From assembly GCF_001182725.1 (NCBI RefSeq), contig NZ_CWHU01000003.1:62001-126000 (forward strand): DNA of 64,000 bases, written 5' to 3'. Origin of the DNA: Anaerococcus jeddahensis. GTDB taxonomy: Bacteria; Bacillota; Clostridia; Tissierellales; Peptoniphilaceae. The notes under the pieces were generated by a model. The model had not been told where the DNA came from, did no database searches, and saw only the letters and a list, made by a program, of their open reading frames with translations. The first letter of the stretch is position 1. Each line of letters begins with the position of its first letter. The translations under genes and the position numbers were made by a program. Shown piece after piece: positions 15,237 through 24,048 of the stretch.

Positions 15237-16193
15237 ATGGAAAAATTTTCAAGAATTTCAGATAAAATAACTCAAAATATTGGTTTAATTATTGTAATAT
15301 TTTCTGTTGTTGCCTATTTTGTCCCAGCTTATTTTTCTTGGATGACAAATTATACCACGATTTTTCTTGCCCTTGCCATGTTTGGAATGGGAACTTCAAT
15401 CGAAGCCGATGCTTTTAAGAAAATTTTGAAAAATCCTAGGGATATTTTTATAGGAGCTCTGGCACAATTTACAATTATGCCCCTACTTGCTTGGATTTTA
15501 GCTCTAGGCTTTGATGTAAATAGAGATATTGCTTTGGGAATTATCCTTGTTGGATCATGTCCTGGAGGAACTGCATCAAACGTAATAACCCACATAGCTG
15601 GAGGAAATGTTTCAATGTCAGTTTCAATGACAATTTTATCAACACTTCTTGCCCCAATTGTTACACCATTTTTAGTTTATCTTTTGGCAGGAAGATGGGT
15701 TGAAGTTTCAATTTTAGCCATGTTTAAATCAGTTGTTACAGTAGTTTTAATACCAGTTTTGATGGGAATTTTTGCAAAAAAATTAAGTCCCGAAAAAATG
15801 GAAAAATCAAAATCAATTTTCCCATTGATATCATCCCTTGCAATTATTTTGATAATTTCAGGAATAATAGGAGCAAATGCAGAAAAAATTGCAAAATCTG
15901 GCCTAATCGTTTTATTAATAGTAATGATTCATAACGCTTTGGGACTTTTGTTGGGACTTGGAGTTTCTAAATTATTCAAAATGGATTACGACAAACAAAC
16001 TGCCCTATCAATCGAAGTGGGAATGCAAAACTCAGGCCTTGCCATCCAACTTGCAACAGCAAATTTTGCCCTAAACCCACTAGCAACCCTCCCAGGAGCG
16101 ATTTTTTCAATCTGGCACAATATTTCAGGTTCAATTTTTGCATCAATCAGAAGAAAAGACGTAAAAGAAATTGCCCTTGCTAGGGAAAAATAA
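15237..16193 (+). CDS. panS: BASS-family transporter, probable pantoate/ketopantoate importer PanS
   Basis: A 318-aa membrane protein of the bile acid:sodium symporter family with about ten transmembrane segments. Family motifs include FGMGTSIEADAFKK near TM2, GSCPGGTASNVITHIAGGN in the substrate/Na+ region and EVGMQNSGLAIQLA near TM9. Its one-base spacing from panC and a shared terminator suggest a role in pantothenate metabolism. PanS in enterobacteria is a BASS member that imports ketopantoate, so import of a pantoate precursor is the likeliest job; general organic anion transport is possible. Confidence 0.82.
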   Translation: MEKFSRISDKITQNIGLIIVIFSVVAYFVPAYFSWMTNYTTIFLALAMFGMGTSIEADAFKKILKNPRDIFIGALAQFTIMPLLAWILALGFDVNRDIALGIILVGSCPGGTASNVITHIAGGNVSMSVSMTILSTLLAPIVTPFLVYLLAGRWVEVSILAMFKSVVTVVLIPVLMGIFAKKLSPEKMEKSKSIFPLISSLAIILIISGIIGANAEKIAKSGLIVLLIVMIHNALGLLLGLGVSKLFKMDYDKQTALSIEVGMQNSGLAIQLATANFALNPLATLPGAIFSIWHNISGSIFASIRRKDVKEIALAREK

Positions 16194-16197
16194 ATTA

Positions 16198-16239
16198 AAA
16201 AGCCCTGTAGGAATTTATAATCCTACAGGACTTTTTTTA
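16198..16239. terminator. Bidirectional terminator between panS and glycerate kinase
   Basis: CCTGTAGGA (16204-16212) and TCCTACAGG (16221-16229) form a perfect 9-bp stem, with A-rich sequence on the left and a seven-T run on the right. It serves two converging genes. Confidence 0.9.
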
Positions 16240-17457
16240 ATTAATCAAAACAATAGATACATCATTAACATTTGTCCCACTAGGCCCTGTTTTTATTAAT
16301 TGACCTATCTCATTTAAGGCATTATAAGAATCATTATTATCCAAAACCTTATAATAATTAATATTTTTTTCCTTTAATTTATCCATAGTATAGCCATCAA
16401 CAAAAGCCCCAGCTGCATCGGTTGGACCATCAGTCCCATCAGAGGAAAAAGAAATAATTTGTACATTTTTAAGCCCTCCTATATGTTTGGCACTTGCCAA
16501 GGCCAACTCTTGATTTCTTCCTCCCTTTCCATTGCCTTTAATTTTAACAATAGTTTCTCCACCAAAAATATAAGCAAGCCTTTCCTTATAAGCACTTTTG
16601 CTTTTTGCAATAGATGATAAAATATATCCTGCCTCTTTTGCCTCACAATCCATAAAAGTTGTTAAAATATCTGTCTTATAGCCTTCATCTTCCAATATTT
16701 CTTTTACTTTTAGGCACAATTGATCCACACTGCCAGAAATTTTTGTAGTAATATTAGTTAAATTTTTTTCAGTTTCTTCATTCAAACACTTTCTAGCAGC
16801 CTCAGATAAAATAAGTCCATACTTATTAACAATATTTAAAGCATCCTCGCAAGTTGAAAAATCTTCATAGGTCGGACCTGATGCTATCATGTCAGGTCTA
16901 TTTCCTATAACATCAGATAAAATAATATTATAAACTTTGGCAGGATAACAATGCCTTGCAAATTTTCCACCCTTATTTTTTGATAGTCTCTTTCTAATTG
17001 TATTAATTTCAACAATGTCTGCACCCTTTTTCAAAAGTTGCTTATTAATATCTTGTATTTCTTCAAAGCTAATAAGGGGTATTTCAAAAAGAGCAGACCC
17101 CCCTCCAGAAATAAGCATCACAAGCAAATCATCCTCGGTCAAATTTCCAACTAAGTCATAGGCATATTGGCTTGCCTTAATTGTATTTTCATCAGAAATT
17201 GGATGACCCGCTTCAAAACAAATAGCCTTATCCAAAGGAGCTTTCAAATGATTATATTTAGTTATAACTACAGCTTGATCAAATTTAATATCAGATTCTA
17301 AGGCTGTTTTTGCCATTTGATAGGCTGCCTTTCCTATAGCAATCAAAATTTTTCTGCCCTTAACTTTTGGTAGGCTTTTTAACTCTCTAGTGACAGCCTT
17401 ATCAGGCAAACAAGATTCAATAGATTCTTCCACAATTTTTCTAATTAAATTATCCAT
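16237..17457 (-). CDS. Glycerate 2-kinase (MOFRL/DUF4147 family)
   Basis: A 406-aa glycerate kinase of the GckA/TtuD type, producing 2-phosphoglycerate from D-glycerate and ATP. The N-terminal AIGKAAYQMAK, the MLISGGGSALFEIP loop, and the MOFRL C-terminal domain with GNGKGGRNQELAL and SSDGTDGPTDAAGAFVDG are characteristic. Older annotations call this family hydroxypyruvate reductase, wrongly in most cases. It lies downstream of ilvD but after a terminator, so it may be partly independent. With the permease and dehydratase it suggests use of glycerate or a related sugar acid. Confidence 0.9.
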   Translation of the reverse strand: MDNLIRKIVEESIESCLPDKAVTRELKSLPKVKGRKILIAIGKAAYQMAKTALESDIKFDQAVVITKYNHLKAPLDKAICFEAGHPISDENTIKASQYAYDLVGNLTEDDLLVMLISGGGSALFEIPLISFEEIQDINKQLLKKGADIVEINTIRKRLSKNKGGKFARHCYPAKVYNIILSDVIGNRPDMIASGPTYEDFSTCEDALNIVNKYGLILSEAARKCLNEETEKNLTNITTKISGSVDQLCLKVKEILEDEGYKTDILTTFMDCEAKEAGYILSSIAKSKSAYKERLAYIFGGETIVKIKGNGKGGRNQELALASAKHIGGLKNVQIISFSSDGTDGPTDAAGAFVDGYTMDKLKEKNINYYKVLDNNDSYNALNEIGQLIKTGPSGTNVNDVSIVLIN

Positions 17458-17517
17458 CCTATCACCCCAAATAATTTTCTAAACAAGTCTTTATTTAATA
17501 ATTTACCCAAATATAAC

Positions 17518-17549
17518 AAATAAAGCCCCAAAAACTTGGGACTTTATTT
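17518..17549. terminator. Terminator downstream of the IlvD-type dehydratase
   Basis: AAATAAAG...CCCAA pairs with TTGGG...CTTTATTT (17518-17549), giving a long hairpin with AT-rich flanks. It lies eight bases past the dehydratase stop and upstream of the glycerate kinase start. Confidence 0.75.
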
Positions 17550-17556
17550 ACAAAAT

Positions 17557-19230
17557 TTATTCAAGAATAGCACCCTTATTAGCTGAAGATACTGCTCTTG
17601 CATATCTTACTAGGTAACCTTCTTTAATTTTTGGTTCAGGTTTAACTAGTTTATCTAGCCTTTCTTTAATTTCATCATCAGTCAAATCTATATTTATAGA
17701 CCTATTTTCTATATCAATTTCTATTACATCTCCATCTTCTATTATAGCAAATGGTCCACCATCCATAGCTTCAGGAGAAACGTGGCCTATAGCTGCTCCC
17801 CTAGTAGCCCCAGAAAATCTTCCATCTGTTACTAAGGCAACATCATTATCTAAATGCATACCTACAATAGCAGATGTAGGAGTAAGCATCTCTCTCATAC
17901 CAGGACCACCCTTTGGACCCTCGTATTTAATAACAACTACATTGCCTTTTTTAACCTTACCATCAAAAATTCCTTCAGTCGCTGCTTCCATGCTGTTAAA
18001 TACAACAGCTTCTCCCTTATGTTTCATCATTTCTGGCCTAACTGCTGCAGATTTCACAACACATCCACCTGGTGCAATATTTCCCTTTAATACTGCTATA
18101 CCACCTTGGTCATTGAATGGATTTTCAATAGGTCTAATAACATCATGGTCTCTTGTCTCTTTACCCTCTATATTTTCCTTTATTGTTTTTCCATTTATAT
18201 TTTTCAAGCTAGTATTTAATAGGGATTTTTTATCTAATTCATGCATTACAGCGGGAATTCCACCTGCCATATGAAGATCAAACATGAACTTATCTCCTGA
18301 AGGACTTATGTGACATAAGTTCGGAGTATTTTTAGAAATTTCATCGAATTTTTCAAGAGATAATTCTAAACCACATTCATGAGCTATAGCTGGTAAATGT
18401 AGGGTTGTATTTGTTGAACCTGCTATGGCCATATCAACAACTATGGCATTTTTAAAGGCCTCTTCTGTAACTATATCTCTTGGTTTAATATCTTCTTTAA
18501 CCAAAGCCACTGATCTTTCTCCAGCAATTTTTGCAAGAGCTATACGGTCTCCGTAATATGATGGAATTGTTCCATTATATGGAAGTGCAAGTCCCAAAAC
18601 TTCTGAAAGACAGTTCATACTATTAGCTGTAAACATTCCAGCACATGATCCACATGATGGGCAAGCTGCATGAGCGTATTCTTCCATTTCCTCTTCACTT
18701 TTTTCACCTAATTTATAGGCTGCAACCTGTTCTATACATGTAGAATAATCAGCCACTTCATCCTTATAATGACCTGTTGCCATAGGACCACCACTTACAA
18801 TAATTGAAGGAATATTTAACCTTAATGCAGCCATGGTCATTCCAGGAACTATCTTATCGCAGTTAGGGATTAAAACCAATCCATCTAAACCATGAGCCTT
18901 AGCCATAGCCTCTATACTATCTGCTATTAGCTCTCTTGATGCTAGAGGATAATGCATTCCAGCATGGCTCATTGCTATACCATCACACATTGCTATTGAA
19001 GGAAATTCCACAGGAATTCCACCACCAGCAGCAACTCCTAATTTGGCTGCATCTGCTAAACTTCTTAGATGAAAATGTCCAGGAACAATTTCATTAAATG
19101 AGTTTACAACTCCTATTAAAGGTTTTCTTCCTATATCTTTTTCTAATTTTCCTGTTGCATATAACAAAGATCTAGCTTCTATTCTTTCTGGTCCTTGATA
19201 TACTTTTTGACTGTTCATTTTTTTACTCAT
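17557..19230 (-). CDS. IlvD/Edd-family dehydratase (annotates as dihydroxy-acid dehydratase)
   Basis: A 557-aa iron-sulfur dehydratase. Cluster and active-site cysteines sit in AMCDGIAMSHAGM, IPNCDKIVPGMTM and HAACPSCGSCAGMFTANSMNC. Length and sequence look like true IlvD, which makes 2-keto acids for branched-chain synthesis, but no other ilv or leu gene is present. The context (GntP permease nine bases upstream, glycerate kinase downstream, PrpR-like regulator) fits dehydration of a sugar acid such as glycerate, gluconate or a tetronate. AGGAGGAAACA precedes the ATG. The family is certain; the substrate is open. Confidence 0.85.
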   Translation of the reverse strand: MSKKMNSQKVYQGPERIEARSLLYATGKLEKDIGRKPLIGVVNSFNEIVPGHFHLRSLADAAKLGVAAGGGIPVEFPSIAMCDGIAMSHAGMHYPLASRELIADSIEAMAKAHGLDGLVLIPNCDKIVPGMTMAALRLNIPSIIVSGGPMATGHYKDEVADYSTCIEQVAAYKLGEKSEEEMEEYAHAACPSCGSCAGMFTANSMNCLSEVLGLALPYNGTIPSYYGDRIALAKIAGERSVALVKEDIKPRDIVTEEAFKNAIVVDMAIAGSTNTTLHLPAIAHECGLELSLEKFDEISKNTPNLCHISPSGDKFMFDLHMAGGIPAVMHELDKKSLLNTSLKNINGKTIKENIEGKETRDHDVIRPIENPFNDQGGIAVLKGNIAPGGCVVKSAAVRPEMMKHKGEAVVFNSMEAATEGIFDGKVKKGNVVVIKYEGPKGGPGMREMLTPTSAIVGMHLDNDVALVTDGRFSGATRGAAIGHVSPEAMDGGPFAIIEDGDVIEIDIENRSINIDLTDDEIKERLDKLVKPEPKIKEGYLVRYARAVSSANKGAILE

Positions 19231-19239
19231 TGTTTCCTC

Positions 19240-20511
19240 CTAAAAATTTAATCCTATTAAACCATATACAATAGTAGAAACTATTGTCATAACCAATCCT
19301 ACACAAAATTCAAATGGCAACAATCTTAATTTTTCTTTGATATTCATCCTTACACTACCAGCACTTGTATGGAAAAAACTTCCATGAGGCAGGCCGTCTA
19401 GGGTATTGCTTCCTGCGTGTATCATTACTGCAGCTTGAAGAGGTTTTACTCCAAAAGATAGGATTGTCTCTCCAAAAACTTGTGATCCAACTGTACTTCC
19501 TGCTGTAGCTGATGCTGTAGCAGCCCCCATGGTTAAGCCTGTAATTGGAGCTAATAAAAATCCTGACAAGCCTAAAACATCAACTATATGTATTAGAGAT
19601 TCTTTAAGGCCAGAGTTTGCTATTATTCCTGATAAGGCACCTGTTCCTAAAAGTAACAAAATTACTCCTGACATCATATTTAATCCTTTTGTAGAGAAAT
19701 TCACAAAATTTTTAACTTCTTTTGTCAAAACACAAGTAATAAATCCCCCTAAAGGCAAGGCTATTAATGGATCTATCTCAATTCCCATTATAGGTCTTAG
19801 GGCTAAAAGTATTATAGAAATAAGAGGTCCTGTAATTGCTGCAAGCAGACTAGGTTTAGAAAAATTTACATTTCCTTTTTCTTCCACTAACAAAACTTCA
19901 CTTCCTATGCCCATTTTATGTACTAATTTTGTTATATAAACTGTCGCTACAAAACCAAATATTGCAGGAATTATTCCCCCTATCATTACGCTTGTTAGAG
20001 GAATTTGAAAATAATCTGATAAGGCTATAGCTTGTGGATTGGGTGACATGACATTTCCAGCGTGAGTTCCTCCACACATAGCCATCATTATTACTGATTT
20101 TGAATAATTAGTTTTCTTAGCTATAACCATAGCAATTGGTGCAACTGTTAAACAGGCTACATCTGCAAAAACTCCTATAGCAGTCAAGATAAATATAGAT
20201 GCTACTATAGCTATTAAAGAATTAGCTTCTCCTAATTTCTCAACTATATTTTCTGCAATAACATCTGCAGATCCAGAATTAATTAAAGCTCCAGCTAAAA
20301 CCCCTGCAGCCATAATTCTAAGTAAGGTCGGAGACATTCCTCCAGCTCCATCGAACATTAATGTTACAACTTCTTTAGCATTAGCACCGCCAGCCATCCC
20401 ACCTATTAAAGCACCAAGAATCATTCCATAGGCAGGTGGAGCTCCCATTACAATTACGGAAATCGCTATCACTAAAGCTATCAAAGCTCCTATTGTTGAT
20501 ACACTTGCCAT
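19240..20511 (-). CDS. GntP-family sugar-acid permease
   Basis: A 423-aa integral membrane protein with about 12 transmembrane segments, related to the gluconate:H+ symporter (GntP) family. Signature stretches include MIAMCGGTHAGNVMSPNPQA-like and HAGSNTLDGLPHGSFFHTSAGS regions. The start is the ATG at 20511 with GGAGGAAATT upstream; ten upstream in-frame codons lack a site. It is the first gene of an operon with the IlvD-type dehydratase. Promoter and a cre-like operator lie immediately upstream. Substrate is probably a short hydroxy acid; family confidence is higher than substrate. Confidence 0.85.
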   Translation of the reverse strand: MASVSTIGALIALVIAISVIVMGAPPAYGMILGALIGGMAGGANAKEVVTLMFDGAGGMSPTLLRIMAAGVLAGALINSGSADVIAENIVEKLGEANSLIAIVASIFILTAIGVFADVACLTVAPIAMVIAKKTNYSKSVIMMAMCGGTHAGNVMSPNPQAIALSDYFQIPLTSVMIGGIIPAIFGFVATVYITKLVHKMGIGSEVLLVEEKGNVNFSKPSLLAAITGPLISIILLALRPIMGIEIDPLIALPLGGFITCVLTKEVKNFVNFSTKGLNMMSGVILLLLGTGALSGIIANSGLKESLIHIVDVLGLSGFLLAPITGLTMGAATASATAGSTVGSQVFGETILSFGVKPLQAAVMIHAGSNTLDGLPHGSFFHTSAGSVRMNIKEKLRLLPFEFCVGLVMTIVSTIVYGLIGLNF

Positions 20512-20543
20512 AATTTCCTCCATTTTTTTATTATTAATCATTG

Positions 20544-20557
20544 TGTAAACGATTTAC
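20544..20557. promoter_or_regulatory. cre-like palindromic operator at the GntP operon start site
   Basis: TGTAAACGATTTAC with perfect GTAAA/TTTAC half-sites around a central CGA overlaps the predicted transcription start. It fits most of the CcpA cre consensus and, with its central CG, is typical of LacI-family operators, suggesting catabolite repression of the operon. Confidence 0.55.
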
Positions 20558-20561
20558 TTAA

Positions 20562-20590
20562 ACTTTACCATGTTTGATTCTATTTTGCAA
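20562..20590 (-). promoter_or_regulatory. Predicted sigma-A promoter of the GntP-IlvD operon
   Basis: -35 TTGCAA (20590-20585), 17-nt spacer, -10 TAAAGT (20567-20562). No -24/-12 (GG-N10-GC) element is apparent, although the neighbouring regulator descends from sigma-54 activators. Confidence 0.6.
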
Positions 20591-20606
20591 CATATTGATT
20601 TAATAT

Positions 20607-20631
20607 AAAAAAAACGTTTCATTTTGAAACG
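20607..20631 (-). terminator. Terminator of the PrpR-like regulator gene
   Basis: On the minus strand CGTTTCA-AAA-TGAAACG is followed by eight T. It begins three bases after the regulator's stop codon. Confidence 0.85.
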
Positions 20632-20633
20632 AT

Positions 20634-22283
20634 TCATATTTTGTATTTTTTCATTTTTCTCCATAGGGTAGACCTACTTATTCCCAAAATTTCACTGACC
20701 TTACTTTGATTGTATTCTTCCTTTTTTAAGTGGTAGAGGATAAGCTCTTTTTCAATTTCTTCTAAATTTTTAGAATCAAAGATCTCTTTTTTACTACCTT
20801 CTTCTATTTTTTTAGTAAAGACATCTTTTCCTACTATTAATTCATTTCTGCTAAATATATAATTTTTTAATTTTTTCAATAAATAGTCTAAATTCTTATT
20901 TAGTAAGGGATTTTCACCATCAAATGTATAATCCTCAATCCCAAAGGCCATTGTTCCAAATTTTTCGTGATAATAGGCTATATAGTTATTAAATATCAGA
21001 TTTAGGTCATCTTTTCTTTGTCTGGTGTTAGGTATTATTAGGGTCTGTTTTTCATCAATATAGTCTATAATTTTAGAATCTTTTTCAAGTAAAATTATAA
21101 ATCTTTCTTCTATATTTTTTTTACTAATATTGCTAATTATTTCATAATCTTTAATATTTTTTATAAGTATGTTTTTTTTCTTGTATTTTAAAATTTCATC
21201 GTAACTTTCAATATTTACCTTGTCTAAGTCTATTAACAAAGTGCTATTTTTATTGATACCTATAGTAAAGTTTAAAAGTTCATTTAGGGTGTATTCATTA
21301 TCTTTAATTATGAATATGGGATTTTTTTCTTTTATAAGTCTTTTTGCCTTGGCAAATAATTTTTGCATAGACTCGGACTTAGTTACAGGCATAAAATTAT
21401 TTTTTATATCTAAATCATATACACCTATAGGTTTTTCATAATCACTTTCTACTTTTTTAAAATTATATAGGTAAAATTTATCTGAAGATATTTCTATAGA
21501 TGATATTTCAAGGTTAACTTCCCCAATCCTAGCTTGAATATAGGGGGTATTAAATTCCTTGTTTTCAAATTCGTATTTTAGGCTTATACATTTTTCGTAA
21601 GATATGGGCATTTTTTCAAAATTTATAAACTTTGAATATATTATTTTATTGTTTTGAATTATACAATAGTCTTTATTAAATTTAGTCAAAAATTTTGACC
21701 TAATTGCATCTATTTTCTTTATTTTTTGGGTTTGATTTAAAATCATAATTGCATATTCCAAAGAATTTTCTAAACTTTCATGGCTTGTTTGGAATAATAC
21801 AGTATTAAAATTTAAGTCTTTTGCGACTTTTATAGCCAGGGAATCTCCAAGTATTTGCTGGTATCCTTCTTCTTTTAATTTTATAAGAAGATTTGTTAAG
21901 TCTAGGTCATTTTTTATATAGTGTATTTTAAAATCCAAATTTAATAGTCTGATTATCTCTATTGCTCCATCTGTGATATTTGAATAAGCAATTATAGATG
22001 TTTTTGCCTGGTTGTTTTTTGCTATTAATATACTTTTTAGCAAATCATTTCCTGATGGTTTTGCATCTATTACTGGAATATCAAGATGTTTTTTTATTAA
22101 TCTTGCAGTTCCGCCTCTAGAAATTATTGCATCATAACCATTGTTTTTAGCATCTATAGCGAGTTTAAGGCCATCTTCTAGCATAGCTATGCCATAGTCT
22201 ATTTGGCAATTTTTGTATTTGTTTTTTAAGTCTTCTATGGGCCTTACCATAGCTTCATATGTTCCAACAATAAAAATCTTCAT
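20634..22283 (-). CDS. PrpR-N-domain transcriptional regulator with degenerate AAA+ module
   Basis: A 549-aa protein. Residues 1 to about 180 form the PrpR sensor domain (ISRGGTARLIKKHLDIPVID) that binds small organic acids in propionate-type regulators. A PAS-like middle follows. The region around 300-470 aligns in position with a sigma-54 AAA+ activator domain, but Walker A is missing, no GAFTGA loop is visible and the Walker B region is unrecognisable. The C-terminus (EEYNQSKVSEILGISRSTLWRKMK) is an intact Fis-type HTH. It probably regulates the divergent-in-function GntP operon next to it without sigma-54. Start: ATG at 22283 with AGGTGGAATTA; a GTG lies three codons upstream. Confidence 0.8.
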   Translation of the reverse strand: MKIFIVGTYEAMVRPIEDLKNKYKNCQIDYGIAMLEDGLKLAIDAKNNGYDAIISRGGTARLIKKHLDIPVIDAKPSGNDLLKSILIAKNNQAKTSIIAYSNITDGAIEIIRLLNLDFKIHYIKNDLDLTNLLIKLKEEGYQQILGDSLAIKVAKDLNFNTVLFQTSHESLENSLEYAIMILNQTQKIKKIDAIRSKFLTKFNKDYCIIQNNKIIYSKFINFEKMPISYEKCISLKYEFENKEFNTPYIQARIGEVNLEISSIEISSDKFYLYNFKKVESDYEKPIGVYDLDIKNNFMPVTKSESMQKLFAKAKRLIKEKNPIFIIKDNEYTLNELLNFTIGINKNSTLLIDLDKVNIESYDEILKYKKKNILIKNIKDYEIISNISKKNIEERFIILLEKDSKIIDYIDEKQTLIIPNTRQRKDDLNLIFNNYIAYYHEKFGTMAFGIEDYTFDGENPLLNKNLDYLLKKLKNYIFSRNELIVGKDVFTKKIEEGSKKEIFDSKNLEEIEKELILYHLKKEEYNQSKVSEILGISRSTLWRKMKKYKI

Positions 22284-22406
22284 TAATTCCACCTATTTAT
22301 ATTTTCCAATGCCTAGTCTATATACCCAAAAATATAAGAACAGACCTAAATTTAATAATTCCTAGAAAAATATTAAGAAATTTTAATCTAGGGATCAATT
22401 TATTTT

Positions 22407-23771
22407 TTATTTCTTCTTAGCCTTATCCCAAATTTCAAGATAAGATTTGTAGAAAGAAAGATCTTGGACAGTTTCCAAAACTCCTAAATAATTTCCGTTC
22501 TTATCCCTAACTGCATAGTAGGTCACAGCGTGGTCATTGCCCTTTATGTTTTTTATGATTTGAAATTTATCCTTGCTTCCTTCCTTAAATTCACCGATAA
22601 GCTTTCTTACAATTGGCTCAACTTGTGGTGGGTGACATGAATAAACTTCCCTTCCTAAGGATGTTTTTGCTCTTTTAAAAATTTTATCAGCTTTTATGTC
22701 ATTATAATAAGAATTTATATCATTTTTATCTACAAAAGTTATCTCAATTTCCAAAGTATCAAGAAGGGCCTCAAGCTCATCAACTTTCATCTTTCCCTTA
22801 GAAAAATTAATATATCCATCCATAGAATCTTTCTCATTATTTGTATTTTCTCCATCATCCCAAATTTCTTTTTTGATTATATCATCAGGATAATCTTTCA
22901 AATCCTCATAAAGTCCCAAAAAATCTTCATTTGAAATCACATCTTCCATCAAAGGATACAAGATATTTTCTTCCTTATAAGTCATCTCCCTTGCTCGTTC
23001 AAATACTTTTTTGACATCATCTAAATCAGATTTTTTTAAAGCTTTTTTGAAATTTTTAGAAATTTCTATATCCACGCCCCACATAATTTCAGATGGACCT
23101 GGCTTTTTATAATTTTCCTTTAACAAAGGATAAATCAAATCCCCCTTTTTCCTATAATGTGAAGTGATTTTATTAGAAATATCTTTAATTTTTTCCAAAT
23201 CTTGACTGTTTTCTCCTAAATCGATAAGTTCTTTAATTTTTTCATTTTCCAAAAAGAAAAACCTAAGAGGATGACCAGAAATATTTATTAATTTCAAATC
23301 CTTTCCTCCTTCACTTTCCGTTTTCCCATGAAAAAGTGAGGAATGTACATCACAAAGCCTTTGAACATCAGCCCTATCAACTCCCCCTTCAAGAAGAGCT
23401 TCCTCAGCATCCATAATTTCAGAAGATGAAACATTTTCGAAATTTTTTACAAAATCTTTTCTAACACTTTGAAGATCCTCACCCTCTGACAATCTTTTTA
23501 CATAAGATTTAATGAGTTCTCTTCTATTTTTAACTTCAAAATCATCATAAGAGTTAATAATTTCATAACCCAAATCTTCTAACTTTTTGTCAACATTATC
23601 AATTCCAACCATCTTTGCCCCGAGTCTAATAGACATTTTTTTGCCCATAGTTTTAAGCATAAGAGGATTGGAAAGATTTTTAAAACCAAGACCTATAAGA
23701 TCTTTTTTTAATTTATCATCACGATTAACTAAATCATAAATCGCCTTATTAATATCAATTTTTTTAGCCAT
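22407..23771 (-). CDS. DUF438 / hemerythrin / PAS-domain protein
   Basis: A 454-aa cytoplasmic protein with an N-terminal DUF1858-like helical domain (about 1-65), a DUF438 domain (about 70-150), a hemerythrin-like HHE region with H/E residues (SGHPLRFFFLENEKI, SHYRKKGDLIYPLL, YKEENILYPLMED), and a C-terminal PAS-type domain ending in YYAVRDKNGNYLGVLETVQDL. Such proteins are widespread in strict anaerobes and are thought to sense or bind oxygen, NO or metal; the function is not established. Start at 23771 is supported by GGAGGATATT; upstream in-frame codons lack a site. Confidence 0.85.
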   Translation of the reverse strand: MAKKIDINKAIYDLVNRDDKLKKDLIGLGFKNLSNPLMLKTMGKKMSIRLGAKMVGIDNVDKKLEDLGYEIINSYDDFEVKNRRELIKSYVKRLSEGEDLQSVRKDFVKNFENVSSSEIMDAEEALLEGGVDRADVQRLCDVHSSLFHGKTESEGGKDLKLINISGHPLRFFFLENEKIKELIDLGENSQDLEKIKDISNKITSHYRKKGDLIYPLLKENYKKPGPSEIMWGVDIEISKNFKKALKKSDLDDVKKVFERAREMTYKEENILYPLMEDVISNEDFLGLYEDLKDYPDDIIKKEIWDDGENTNNEKDSMDGYINFSKGKMKVDELEALLDTLEIEITFVDKNDINSYYNDIKADKIFKRAKTSLGREVYSCHPPQVEPIVRKLIGEFKEGSKDKFQIIKNIKGNDHAVTYYAVRDKNGNYLGVLETVQDLSFYKSYLEIWDKAKKK

Positions 23772-23847
23772 AATATCCTCCAATATTATTATACTCTTCA
23801 ATTGATAATGTCTATTATTTACATAAAAAAAGCAAGAAGTATCTTGA

Positions 23848-24020
23848 TCAGAGCGTAGCCAAAGTATGAATGTAGATAATAATTTATTTTAAAATAAAAA
23901 TTAAGCTACGTACCATCTCGACTAAGTGAGTGAAACGAACGCATGGAGAAATCTCACTAGATTTCTCCACTCACTACGTTCGGTCGAAATGGGCATATTT
24001 TTAGTTTGTCAACAACCTGA
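23848..24020. mobile_element. MITE-like palindromic element, copy 1
   Basis: A 173-bp non-coding element with TCAG...CTGA ends. It begins TCAGAGCGTAGCCAAAG and ends TAGTTTGTCAACAACCTGA. The inner part is a large interrupted palindrome (CATCTCGACT...GTGAGTG...GGAGAAATCTCA / TAGATTTCTCCACTCACTACG...CGAAATGGG). A related 256-bp copy lies at 57500-57755. It is flanked by a 16-bp direct repeat (AGCAAGAAGTATCTTG at 23831-23846 and 24021-24036), each copy forming a terminator hairpin with T-runs facing outward. This is what insertion into a bidirectional terminator with target duplication would leave. Confidence 0.7.
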
Positions 24021-24048
24021 AGCAAGAAGTATCTTGCTTTTTTATATC

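Noticed and set aside
19529-19939. A 136-aa plus-strand open frame
   Set aside because: It is antisense to the GntP permease gene, whose family motifs and ribosome-binding site are clear; similar antisense frames over rbsA, metK, ilvD and sdaAA were dropped for the same reason.
20562-20600. A sigma-54 (-24/-12) promoter for the GntP operon
   Set aside because: No GG-N10-GC pattern; a sigma-A promoter with 17-nt spacing fits better.
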